Positions 23,261 through 29,781 of a stretch of 29,781 nucleotides of DNA are shown here, one piece after another. The stretch comes from CAYUFF01 sp964444075 (GTDB lineage Archaea > Aenigmatarchaeota > Aenigmatarchaeia > CG10238-14 > SCSR01): contig CAYUFF010000008.1 of NCBI GenBank assembly GCA_964444075.1, positions 1 through 29,781 of the forward strand, written 5' to 3'. A program made the translations under genes and the position numbers. A model generated the notes under the pieces. The model did not search any database. It was not told where the DNA came from and worked only from the letters and a program-made list of their open reading frames with translations. The first letter of the stretch is position 1, and each line of letters opens with the position of its first letter.

Positions 23261-23310
23261 ACCCAGCTAACGTCCCCTTTTAACCAGTGGGCACCTGTAC
23301 CCTTGGCCGC

Positions 23311-24125
23311 TTGCAGTCGGGTTTACGGGACCTAGACCAACTAAATCAAGGACCTCAAAAAAGAGATGACATCATCCTTACTCTTTAAACTTTCAAGTTC
23401 TTTCTTTTTCAATCCAAATGTCTTAACCGCTAAATCCAAAATTTCGTTTTTCTCAAATCCAAACCATCTCTTACTGTTTTTTGTAACTTTTACTCCTGGA
23501 ACAAAACCTATCTCCTTAGCAAATCGCAGAATATCCTTCTTTTTAAATAAAACAATCTCATCGTTAATCTCTCTTTCCGTTGGAGAGAATCCTAGAACCT
23601 CAAGCATTTTTAGGACAGTTTTTCTTATGGAAGGTGATTTTGAAGCAAACTTCACATATTTTTTGATCTCCCATACTTTTTTCCTTCTGTTCCACACAGG
23701 GTAGAGAACTACGCAGCCGTCAGTCGAGAACATAACTCTCAGCACTTCTTTCATCTCCTCTTCAGAAAGCTTGAAAATCCATTGGTGGAAGGTTTCCACA
23801 CTCTCCTGCAGTTTTTGAGCTATTTCTCTGTTGGAAACTTTCGTCCGTTTGATTTCTTCTTGTCTACAATCTTTACCCTTCCATACTTCCTCTACTCCAA
23901 AACATTTTCTCATTTTTTCCTCGAAAATTTTGTGGAGGATTTCTGATTTCCCTGTGAATTCGATCTGCCCTCTACTTATACTACCGTCAGTAAGTATTAG
24001 CCCTACGAGCACTCCTAATTCACACGTTGGTCTAGGCCCCGACACGTTGGTCACCACCCTCCCATGTTTTTTTAGTTTGTCGTCAGATGTATTTAAACCC
24101 TTTAGGAGAGGGTGGTGCCCCCGAA
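23311..24125 (-). other. 23S intron J, 815 bases (helix 91 loop, between 2534 and 2535)
   Basis: BHB: central GCAG (exon) with CTGC, bulges AAT and AAG, inner helix TCGGG with CCCGA. Cutting AA^T and AA^G joins CTGGCCGTGCAGAA to GCGGCCAAGGG, an archaeal helix 91 with a perfect GGCC/GGCC stem. Confidence 0.9.
23341..24057 (-). CDS. LAGLIDADG homing endonuclease of intron J
   Basis: About 238 residues. The frame is open to 24312, but that part is 23S exon. Inside the intron, TTTAAATA at 24090-24097 is a strong TATA box, and GGGAGGG precedes clustered GTG codons at 24057, 24054 and 24045; the true start is one of these. The motifs are LGVLVGLILTDGSIS and LRVMFSTDGCVVL. The C-terminus is FVPGVKVTKNSKRW, GFEKNEILDLAVKTFG and SKDDVISFLRSLI. 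Looks active. A gene with its own promoter need not depend on rRNA transcription. Confidence 0.85.
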   Translation of the reverse strand: MVTNVSGPRPTCELGVLVGLILTDGSISRGQIEFTGKSEILHKIFEEKMRKCFGVEEVWKGKDCRQEEIKRTKVSNREIAQKLQESVETFHQWIFKLSEEEMKEVLRVMFSTDGCVVLYPVWNRRKKVWEIKKYVKFASKSPSIRKTVLKMLEVLGFSPTEREINDEIVLFKKKDILRFAKEIGFVPGVKVTKNSKRWFGFEKNEILDLAVKTFGLKKKELESLKSKDDVISFLRSLI

Positions 24126-24154
24126 TTCTGCACGGCCAGGTGAGGGGGAGCCGA

Positions 24155-24183
24155 TTCCGCGTCTCTTCCTTAAGGAAGAGACT
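24155..24183 (-). other. 23S mini-intron I, 29 bases (between G2505 and U2506)
   Basis: Perfect 9-bp hairpin GTCTCTTCC-TTAA-GGAAGAGAC. BHB: central TCGC (exon) with GCGG (one G-U), bulges TGA and AAT. Cutting TG^A and AA^T joins GGTGCGTCGCTG to TCGGCTCCC, which restores the length of CACCUCGAUG-UCGGCUC in the peptidyl-transferase loop. Confidence 0.85.
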
Positions 24184-24271
24184 CAGCGACGCACCAACGC
24201 GCCGGGTCGATTTGCCCACCGGAAGGTGTCGGTCGTTATCTAGGAAGCAAAAGACCCCTTCGAGCTGGCTG

Positions 24272-25145
24272 TGGGCTTTCACCGGCTTCCTGGAAGAGAA
24301 GGCCCTACACAAGAGACTTTAAAAATGCTATAACATCTTCCTTGGTTTTGAATCTTTCTAATTGTTTTTTGGTGAAGTTTAAGGTTTTGACGGCGAGTGT
24401 TAGTACCTGATTTTTCTCGAAGCCCGACCAAATACTACTATCTCTACCTACTTTCACTCCTGGGAGGAATGCTACCTCTCTTGCGAACTTCAGAATATCC
24501 TTTTTCTTTTCTAAGGTGATGTTGTCACCAGAAATTCTGGGAGAAAAACCTACACTCTTTAGAAGTTCGAGGAAATCTCTCCTAAGGTCAGGATGCTTAC
24601 AAGTTAGCTCAATCCTTCTCCTAATCTCCCAACTCCTGTTCCTTTTATGCCATCTCACGCTTACTGATACACTACCATCTGCCGAAAAAATAGCTTGTAT
24701 AAATTTCAACTTAGATTCGTCCGGTAATTCTTTGATGAACTCTGGCAGTTTCACTGGGGGAAATTTCCCACTTTCAAGTCTTTTCCTTCTGAACGTTGGG
24801 AGATTACAAACACTCAGTAATTTCTCCACTAAAGGTTTACTCGACACCTGAGTCCTCTTAGTTCCGTTTGCTTCAATCCTTTGGGTGAAGTGAACATTAC
24901 CGAAAATTTTAGTAATAAGTTTTTGGAATAACTCGTGCATCGCTTCGCACCTGTTGTGGAATATTACAAACCTTTGACTGGAAACACAACCATCAGTAAG
25001 CAAGAGTCCCACTAGGATTGCTAGCTCTTCTTTTCTTTCATTGTCCATTTTCATTTTTCTCCCCGAGGCTTATTAAATTTTACTCCCGTAGAGCTTTAAA
25101 AAACTTCACCTTTGACCGGGCGGGCCTTCCCTTCACACAGGCCCA
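24272..25145 (-). other. 23S intron G, about 874 bases (near 2451/2452)
   Basis: The upstream exon ends GGGGATAA and the downstream exon begins CAGCCAGCTCG, which can pair with the 3' strand of helix 89 (CGCGTTGGTG). Joining gives GGGGAUAACAGCC, close to universal GGGGAUAACAGGC. TGGGC/GCCCA lies just inside the ends, but I could not draw a canonical BHB, so the ends may be off by a few bases. Confidence 0.65.
24305..25054 (-). CDS. LAGLIDADG homing endonuclease of intron G
   Basis: 249 residues from ATG 25054, with GGGGAG six bases upstream and a TATA-like TTTTTTAAAG at about 25097-25106 within the intron. The two LAGLIDADG helices are LAILVGLLLTDGCVS (near 12-26) and FIQAIFSADGSVSV (near 118-131), each with the catalytic Asp. 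Ends with LPGVKVGRD, WSGFEKNQVLTLAVKT and TKEDVIAFLKSLV. Complete, in normal size range for archaeal rRNA-intron endonucleases. Closely related to the protein of intron J (see findings). It would cut intron-less 23S genes at the insertion site. Confidence 0.88.
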   Translation of the reverse strand: MKMDNERKEELAILVGLLLTDGCVSSQRFVIFHNRCEAMHELFQKLITKIFGNVHFTQRIEANGTKRTQVSSKPLVEKLLSVCNLPTFRRKRLESGKFPPVKLPEFIKELPDESKLKFIQAIFSADGSVSVSVRWHKRNRSWEIRRRIELTCKHPDLRRDFLELLKSVGFSPRISGDNITLEKKKDILKFAREVAFLPGVKVGRDSSIWSGFEKNQVLTLAVKTLNFTKKQLERFKTKEDVIAFLKSLV

Positions 25146-25156
25146 TTATCCCCGAG

Positions 25157-25187
25157 TTCGCCCAGAGTGAGGATTCCCTCACTCTGT
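25157..25187 (-). other. 23S mini-intron F, 31 bases (between 2440 and 2441)
   Basis: A 10-bp hairpin CAGAGTGAGG-GAAT-CCTCACTCTG. Bulges ACA and AAC, and a central helix AGCT with GGCG in which three of four positions pair. Cutting AC^A and AA^C joins AAAAGCTAC to CTCGGGGATAA, which has the exact length of archaeal AAAAGCUACCCUAGGGAUAA. Confidence 0.8.
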
Positions 25188-25322
25188 GTAGCTTTTCTGT
25201 TACAACCAGCCCCCACCAAGAGGAGCTGGTTGATCGCTAGCCCACGGTTTCCCGGCTGGACCCCATACTGTGAGGGGTCCAGTCAACCCAGCTTTTGCGC
25301 TTACACTCTACCCCGGATTTCT

Positions 25323-25409
25323 CTCGGGTGGTAAGGGTAGCATCATCAGCTACCTCGATTCTCATCAACATCAACCTGGAGCAGTGTAATCATAGCTACC
25401 CCTTACCAT
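25323..25409 (-). other. 23S intron E, 87 bases (helix 84 region)
   Basis: BHB: central CGGG (exon) with CCCG, bulges TCA and AGA, inner helix TGGTAAGG with CCTTACCA, continuing through GGGTAGC / GCTACCC. Cutting TC^A and AG^A joins CACCCGGGTC to AGAAATCCGGGGTAG, a closed hairpin in the rRNA. Confidence 0.9.
25346..25393 (-). ncRNA. Candidate box C/D guide RNA inside intron E
   Basis: Between the halves of the GGGTAGC/GCTACCC stem lie ATGATTA (25393-25387, C-like, one deviation), TTGATGA (25368-25362, C' box) and CTGA (25349-25346, D box). C' and D are separated by 12 bases, GAATCGAGGTAG, the usual archaeal guide length. A clear D' box is missing. The guide is complementary to CUACCUCGAU, close to the universal 23S sequence CACCUCGAUG at 2496-2505, although this 23S itself differs there. 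Confidence 0.45.
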
Positions 25410-25623
25410 GACCCGGGTGAGCTGAGCTTGGGGCGCCCTTGATACCCTTTCAAGGGCGTACCGCCCCAGCCAAACTGCCCACCTGACGCTGTCCCCCGAA
25501 GGGTTAGCGGTGGAGTTGAGCAAGGGTGGTGTTACACTTGCCCCTCACCCATCCCCTGGCGAGGATGGGCTCCAAGCGGGTCCCACCTACTCTATACAAG
25601 CCCAACCCCACCACAACGCCAGG

Positions 25624-25657
<34 letters not shown>

Positions 25658-25779
25658 CCGGAGGTCTCCGGCCTATTCACCGGAAAGGCACTTTCGCTGG
25701 GTCCCACCCCGGGACAGTGGGAGGGTCGTTAAGCCATTCATGCAGGCCGCCAATTAAGCGGCAAGGGATTACGCTACTT

Positions 25780-25832
25780 GTGCCGCCCAAGCGGCTACTT
25801 TCATCTCTTGCGATCAAGTGACCGTCTTGAGT
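25780..25832 (-). other. 23S mini-intron D, 53 bases (near position 1927)
   Basis: BHB: central GTCG (exon) with CGGC (one G-U), bulges TAA and ACA, inner helix CTCAAG with CTTGGG (one G-U). Cutting TA^A and AC^A joins GACCGTCGTA to AAGTAGCG, matching GUCCUAAGGUAGCG in length. Site 1927, just after helix 69, is also used by introns in Thermoproteales. No ORF. Confidence 0.85.
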
Positions 25833-25962
25833 TACGACGGTCAGGGTTACCGCCGCCGTTTGCCAGGGCTTCACCCGGTTGTACCCGGGTTTCACACACT
25901 GGCACTGGGCAGGCATCAGGGGCTGTACAAATCATTTCTGACTAGCAGCCCCCTATGTTTTT

Positions 25963-26062
25963 NNNNNNNNNNNNNNNNNNNNNNNNNNNNNNNNNNNNNN
26001 NNNNNNNNNNNNNNNNNNNNNNNNNNNNNNNNNNNNNNNNNNNNNNNNNNNNNNNNNNNNNN
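25963..26062. other. Assembly gap (100 N) inside 23S
   Basis: The sequence on both sides is 23S: GGCGACTGTTTAACAAA before and AAAAACATAGGGGGCTG after (minus strand). Canonical archaeal rRNA reads GACUGUUUAACAAAAACAYAG here, so no rRNA bases need be missing; the flanks even share AAA. Confidence 0.95.
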
Positions 26063-26757
26063 TTTGTTAAACAGTCGCCCTCCCCTTGTCACTGCGACCT
26101 GCAGTCCCACCCCACTCGCCCTGCTGAACAGGACTTGTGGTTAGGGACTGCAGGCATCCCTTCTCCCGAAGTTACGGGACTAACTTGCCGAATTCCCTGG
26201 GGTGGGTTATCCCAACACGCCTTCCCCTTCTCAGGGAGCCCACCTGTGTCGGTTCTGGGTACGGACGCGAGGGATCCTTCCCACCTCCCTTTTCACGGGC
26301 TCCAGGGATCGGCCGAACTCCGCATACGCGGAGCTATTCGCGTTTTCACCCCCTTCTCCTCATTACGAGACTCCAGGGGCTTACACGCTTAACTTGCGTC
26401 GGCCTACCCCGAAGCGTCAGGAGGTGGGCTTGCGTTGCCGCACGTACCCCCGCGGTACCGGAATATTAACCGGTTTCCCAATCGGGTGCGCCCAGTTAGG
26501 GACACCCTTAGGGGTCGACTAACCGCCAGCTGACAAACATTGCTGGCGAAACCATGGGCTTCAGGCGGCTGGGATTTTCACCCAGCTATGCTGCTACTCG
26601 CGGCAGGATCTGCATTACCGCGTGGTCCATCGGAGCTCACGCCCCGACTTCTGTCCACGCGGTACGCCCCCCTACTCCCTCTTTCGAGGTGTGGGGTCTC
26701 GGCGGTGGGCTTAGTCCCTTCCATTTTCGGGGCCCGACTCCTCGGCAGGTGAGCTGT

Positions 26758-27393
26758 TTCGCGGCTAAGCACCGCTTTCAACTTCCTGAGTTTTTGAGGA
26801 TGTTGAAGAGGGAAAAGCAAGAAAAACTTTTCCAGAAACTTTCTCTTTATCCTCAGAACGAACCTGGGAAACTTTCCTCGAGGATTGGTATATCTACATA
26901 CCTTTCCGGTTTTTATACCAAAAACTTTTTCCAATATTTCTTTTATGTCTTCCAGTGGAGGGCACTTTTCTCCGTTCCATGAGAGATAGAATTTAGCCTC
27001 TTTCTTGTGAATATCAACCCCACCTTCCGCGTCATAAAAACCTGCTACGTACCACTTGAGAATATCTTTATTCTTACTCTCCTTTATTGCTGATGGTGTT
27101 TGCCACGAAACTTGTTGTGATAAAGGATGCTGAAAACGTGTGTGGAACATCTCTGCAATCTCCTTTGAGTAAATTCTCAGGTAAGGAGTTCTGTTTCTAG
27201 GGATTACTATTTTGGGTGCCTTTCCTAGAGTTTTCTTAAAGAATTTTTGAAGGATTTTTAACCATCCTATGCATTTGCTATATATGGAAAGGTGATAATG
27301 CAATTTACCACTCTTTTCTTTGTATTTGCTTATACACCCGTCTCTTAGAGCCCCGAGAATATAAGCAAGTTCTTTTGTAAGTTTTTTCTCCAT
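26758..27393 (-). CDS. LAGLIDADG homing endonuclease of intron C, without a stop in the linear intron
   Basis: MEKKLTKELAYILGALRDGC starts at ATG 27393, with TTTATA at 27421-27426 as a promoter box and a leaderless start. The first motif is AYILGALRDGCIS, the second WYVAGFYDAEGGVDI, then IKEILEKVFGIKTGKVCRYT. The 212 codons fill the intron exactly to its last base (GAA at 26760-26758); no stop occurs inside. In the unspliced RNA the frame runs 60 codons into 23S exon (stop at 26578). If the intron is circularised, the next codons are AGC-TAA, a stop. I give the intron-confined part as the gene. Confidence 0.75.
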
Positions 27394-27449
27394 ATTAAGA
27401 TTTTGTTTGGAGTTTTCCAGTATAAATCTTAACCTTGCGGTGCTTAGCT
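26758..27449 (-). other. 23S intron C, 692 bases (GTPase centre, between A1095 and A1096)
   Basis: BHB: central TGCG (exon) with CGCG (one G-U), bulges TAA and AAA, inner helix of 12 bp, GCTAAGCACCGC with GCGGTGCTTAGC. Cutting TA^A and AA^A joins GAGTGCGTA to ACAGCTCACC, the archaeal consensus of the thiostrepton loop. Confidence 0.92.
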
Positions 27450-28305
27450 TACGCACTCCTTAGAGGATGGCTGCTTCTAAGCCTACCTCCCTGCTGTCTA
27501 TGGAGTCGGACTCCCTTCGTCACTTAGCCCACACTTAGGGGCCTTAACCCCACGCTCGGTTGTTCCCGTTTCGGATGCCGAGCTTACCCCGGCACCCTCA
27601 CTCCCGCCATCTACGGCGCCAGCGCATTCGGAGTTTGACTGGACGGCCGAGCCTTTCGGCCCTTACCGTCCAATCAGTAGCTCTACCGCGCTGGCTACCT
27701 CCGGCGAGGCTGTCCTGCGGGACATTTAGGGGGGAACCGGCTATCGCCGGGCTCGATAGGCTTTTCACCCCTAGCCCCAGGTGACCCGAGGGATTGGGTC
27801 TCACCACCGGTATCGGGCCTCCACCCCTCTTTCGAGGGGCTTCACCCTCCCCAGGGCTAGATCGCCCGGCTTCCGGTCTCACCCGAGTGATTCCGGGCGC
27901 TGTTCGCACCCCGCCCCACACCGAGCTTAAGCTCGGCTACGGGCATGTCGCTTTCGCTATGGCTACGGGTTTTCAACCCTTAACCTCACCACTCGGGTGA
28001 ACTCCCTGCCCCGTTCTTCAAAACGGACACCAGGACGCTGTAAGCCATCCCTCGTACTACCCTCTCGCGAGGGGTTCCTTCGGGATGGCACCTTTCGCGC
28101 CCTGGCTGACTATCCCTGCCTGGTTTCAGGATCTTTTCACCCCCCGTCGGGGGTGCTTTTCAGCTTTCTCTCGCGATACTAAGTTCGCTATCGGACTCCA
28201 GGAGTGTTTAGGGTTGGGTGTTGGTACACCCAGCTTCCCACTCCCTATCCAGGGAATGGTACTCAGGATACCCGGGAATCTCCCTTCTCCCCTTCCCCTA
28301 CGGGG

Positions 28306-28780
28306 TTTGACCTACCAACCCCCTTTCAAAAGGAAGAGAAATTTTTTGCGGGAATCATTCTCCCTAATCCTTAACCTCCATTGTTTTATTTTTGCTCACT
28401 ATGCACCTTATACCAAAATTAGTTGATAAAAATTTTGCAATTTCTAAGAAAGAGGTTTATTAGAATCGTAAATGCTATTTCTTTTGCAGTAATTGTACCG
28501 TCAGCATCGATAAATCCTTGAAGAAATTTAATTTTCTCCTCCTGACTCAAGCTTTGAAAGATACTTTTTACTCTCTTTTTTAATCCAACTAAGAAATTGT
28601 ACAAGGTTTTGTTGTAAATATAAACTTCAATTTTTCCTTGTTTCTTTCTTATCTTTACGTTTTTGTCCAGTGTTTGAAGCTCTACGAATGCTCCATTGGC
28701 TTTATTTCTGTAGGAGTAACCATCTCCATAAACAAACCCTGCAAGTCTCCACTTCATTTCGAGTAATGGGAGTTGGTAGT
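28306..28780 (-). other. 23S intron B, 475 bases (domain I)
   Basis: BHB: central TGAT (exon) with GTCA (intron, one G-U), bulges AGA and AAC, inner helix CTACCAAC with GTTGGTAG. Cutting AG^A and AA^C joins AGAGGGTGATAG to CCCCGTAGGGG, the conserved GGGUGAxAGCCCCGUA segment. Confidence 0.9.
28419..28757 (-). CDS. Short LAGLIDADG endonuclease (probably truncated)
   Basis: 112 residues from ATG 28757 (MKWRLAGFVYGDGYSY). Two LAGLIDADG helices: LAGFVYGDG near residue 5 and FLQGFIDADG near residue 83, only about 80 apart, where the other endonucleases of this gene have about 100. The chain ends some 20 residues after the second motif, so the second DNA-binding saddle is missing. About 110 further bases of the intron are non-coding and AT-rich. 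The ATG at 28787 lies in exon sequence and is unlikely. Probably inactive. Confidence 0.65.
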   Translation of the reverse strand: MKWRLAGFVYGDGYSYRNKANGAFVELQTLDKNVKIRKKQGKIEVYIYNKTLYNFLVGLKKRVKSIFQSLSQEEKIKFLQGFIDADGTITAKEIAFTILINLFLRNCKIFIN

Positions 28781-29096
28781 CTATCACCCTCTACGGCGCC
28801 GCGTTCCAGCGGACTTCGGGTCGGGGAGCTAGGGAGTACCCAGGTCCTGCAACCCCACATTCTCCCTAGCTCATCGCTAGGGAGTTTGGTTTGCCCTGTG
28901 CCGGTTTCGCTCGCCGCTACTCCCGGCATCGCTATTGCTTTCTCTTCCTGCCCCTACTAAGATGTTTCAATTCGGGGCGTTCCCCTTCCAGTCCAGGGTT
29001 ACCTTCATCCTGGAATGGCCCTCAACGGGCCAGGATTCCCATTCAGGCATCCCGGGGTCTACCCCTGCATGCGGGTAACCCGGGCTTATCGCAGCT

Positions 29097-29284
29097 CTGT
29101 GGGGTGGTAGTAAGCGTATAACATTAACATTTTTCCCCAAACCCTTCCATCGAGAAGATTTTCGAATTTTCGCTCCATCGATGAATCCTACTTTCTCATA
29201 AAATTTTTTCACAGTATTTGTTTTTCTGATAGCAACATTACCTTGGTATTCTTGGTTTTGAGTTCATAAAGCTTACTACCACCT
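29097..29284 (-). other. 23S intron A, 188 bases (near position 62)
   Basis: BHB: central helix GTGG (exon) with CCAC (intron), bulges CAA and AGA, inner helix GGTGGTAGTAAGC with GCTTACTACCACC. Cutting CA^A and AG^A joins GGGCGTGGCA to AGCTGCGATAAGC, the archaeal consensus. It holds only a fragment of a homing endonuclease. Confidence 0.9.
29098..29259 (-). pseudogene. Remnant of a LAGLIDADG endonuclease
   Basis: The frame after a stop near the intron start reads EYQGNVAIRKTNTVKKFYEK, then VGFIDGAKIRKSSRWKGLGK. This matches the C-terminal part of the endonucleases in the other introns of this gene (FAKEIGFVPGVKV...WFGFEKN). Both LAGLIDADG helices are missing. So an intron that has lost its gene by internal deletion. 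Confidence 0.6.
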
Positions 29285-29337
29285 TGCCACGCCCTTCTTC
29301 GGCTCTGGAGCCAAGCCATCCACCAGGCAGGGTACTC

Positions 29338-29380
29338 GTCGCTAGGCCTTCCTCGACCTCCCTAGGCCTATGGCAGTCTC
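29338..29380 (-). other. 5' half of the pre-23S processing stem with BHB
   Basis: Complement of 22794-22836. The bulge AGG is read on the minus strand at 29353-29351, predicted cut AG^G, so the excised pre-23S begins at 29351. Confidence 0.9.
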
Positions 29381-29596
29381 ATCTTACGGCCTCCTCTAGA
29401 CAGTTCGCTCCTCATAGAGGAGCCTCAGACGCTGACGGCCCAATCATCGGCCTCGACCCTTAAACCCATAACAGTTATGTTATGGATTCGCATCCAAAAG
29501 CATTGGCTCACTAGGTGCCCAACTCATCACTCGTCAGTAAAGGAGACGGTGCTCATCGCTTCATCTTCCCACGTGGAATAATTTAAGCAAACAAGG

Positions 29597-29604
29597 TATA
29601 TAAA
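29597..29604 (-). promoter_or_regulatory. TATA box of the 23S rRNA promoter
   Basis: On the minus strand GAAACC-TTTATATA is a consensus archaeal BRE and box A. The start is expected near 29575, about 195 bases before the processing stem. It shows that the 23S is transcribed without an upstream 16S. Confidence 0.8.
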
Positions 29605-29781
29605 GGTTTCGGTAACGGTAATGGGTAAAGGTTGAAGGTTCACGATTCCGTAATAAATTTTTAAGTCTCGAGAAGTCAAATTTGTTTCAATATTGTAGCT
29701 ACCGGCTTGACACTCACCATGCTAGAAAATCATCGCGAAGGTAGGAATGGGAGAGAAAAGGAAAGGGGTAGAAGCAGGAGG
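29605..29781 (+). other. Right edge: upstream of the 23S promoter
   Basis: No 16S or 5S sequence is visible. A TATA-like AATAAATTTTTAAG at 29651-29664 points right. A short frame from ATG 29719 (MLENHREGRNGREKERGRSR) runs off the window; its composition is not clearly coding. Confidence 0.3.

Noticed and set aside
24058..24312. N-terminal 85 residues of the intron J endonuclease frame
   Set aside because: This part is 23S exon sequence plus the intron 5' end; a TATA box and GTG starts lie further inside.
25925..25962. GGGGCTG/CAGCCCC hairpin beside the N gap as an intron
   Set aside because: It matches the canonical rRNA hairpin near 1790-1830; no bulges are present.
27820..27960. Hairpin CCGAGC-TTAA-GCTCGG in a 23S exon as a further mini-intron
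   Set aside because: I could not build a 4-bp central helix with 3-base bulges, and the helix fits normal rRNA variation.

Overview
The window is archaeal. It carries aIF2 beta and gamma, eS6, prefoldin alpha, FtsY, MEMO, DUF424, TATA-type promoters 25-30 bases before leaderless starts, tRNAs without encoded CCA, and introns with bulge-helix-bulge (BHB) splice motifs. The small exported proteins with a KKGQ-type N-terminus, the Cys-rich CGNGxC...CPxDC surface domains and the unlinked rRNA gene suggest a DPANN-type lineage, but I cannot place it further.

Layout. 1-3601: start of an exported protein (minus), a MntA/HepT-type toxin-antitoxin pair, purD, and an overlapping HAD-family gene. 3626-7281: an HtpX-like membrane protease, a frame-broken small ORF, tRNA-Asp, an M16 peptidase, a candidate structured RNA and tRNA-Leu. 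7336-9266 (minus): aIF2 gamma, eS6 and a 42-residue, mostly glutamate protein. 9376-16564: a hypothetical protein, the operon MEMO / prefoldin alpha / FtsY, an anchored surface protein, a YdjM-like membrane protein, a winged-helix regulator with a small basic membrane protein, tRNA-Thr, and the operon RPA-like OB-fold protein / aIF2 beta / DUF424 / pilin-like protein. 16556-22117: two large exported surface proteins and a Dcd-family gene (minus), divergent from mgtE. 22118-22750: palindromes and a decayed retropepsin gene. 22794-29604 (minus): a stand-alone 23S rRNA gene with its own promoter.

Two things stand out. First, the aIF2 gamma reading frame is broken inside its P-loop by 20 bases that form a textbook BHB motif; removing them restores GHVSHGKTS and a normal 408-residue protein, so this is very probably a tiny protein-coding intron removed by the tRNA-splicing endonuclease. 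Second, the 23S gene holds at least ten insertions. Nine have BHB junctions I could draw, and all ten give archaeal-type rRNA when removed: four of 29-94 bases with no ORF, one of 87 bases that looks like a box C/D guide RNA, and five that carry LAGLIDADG homing-endonuclease genes or remnants. Several lie in the peptidyl-transferase centre and the GTPase centre. The sum of exons is about 3.0 kb, as expected for a mature 23S. The pre-23S itself is bounded by a further BHB in its processing stem, so one endonuclease would be needed for translation initiation factor mRNA, rRNA introns and rRNA maturation alike.

Limits: E. coli rRNA numbers are counted from remembered sequence and may be off by one or two. 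There is a 100-N assembly gap at 25963-26062 inside the 23S. Nothing here was checked against a database.
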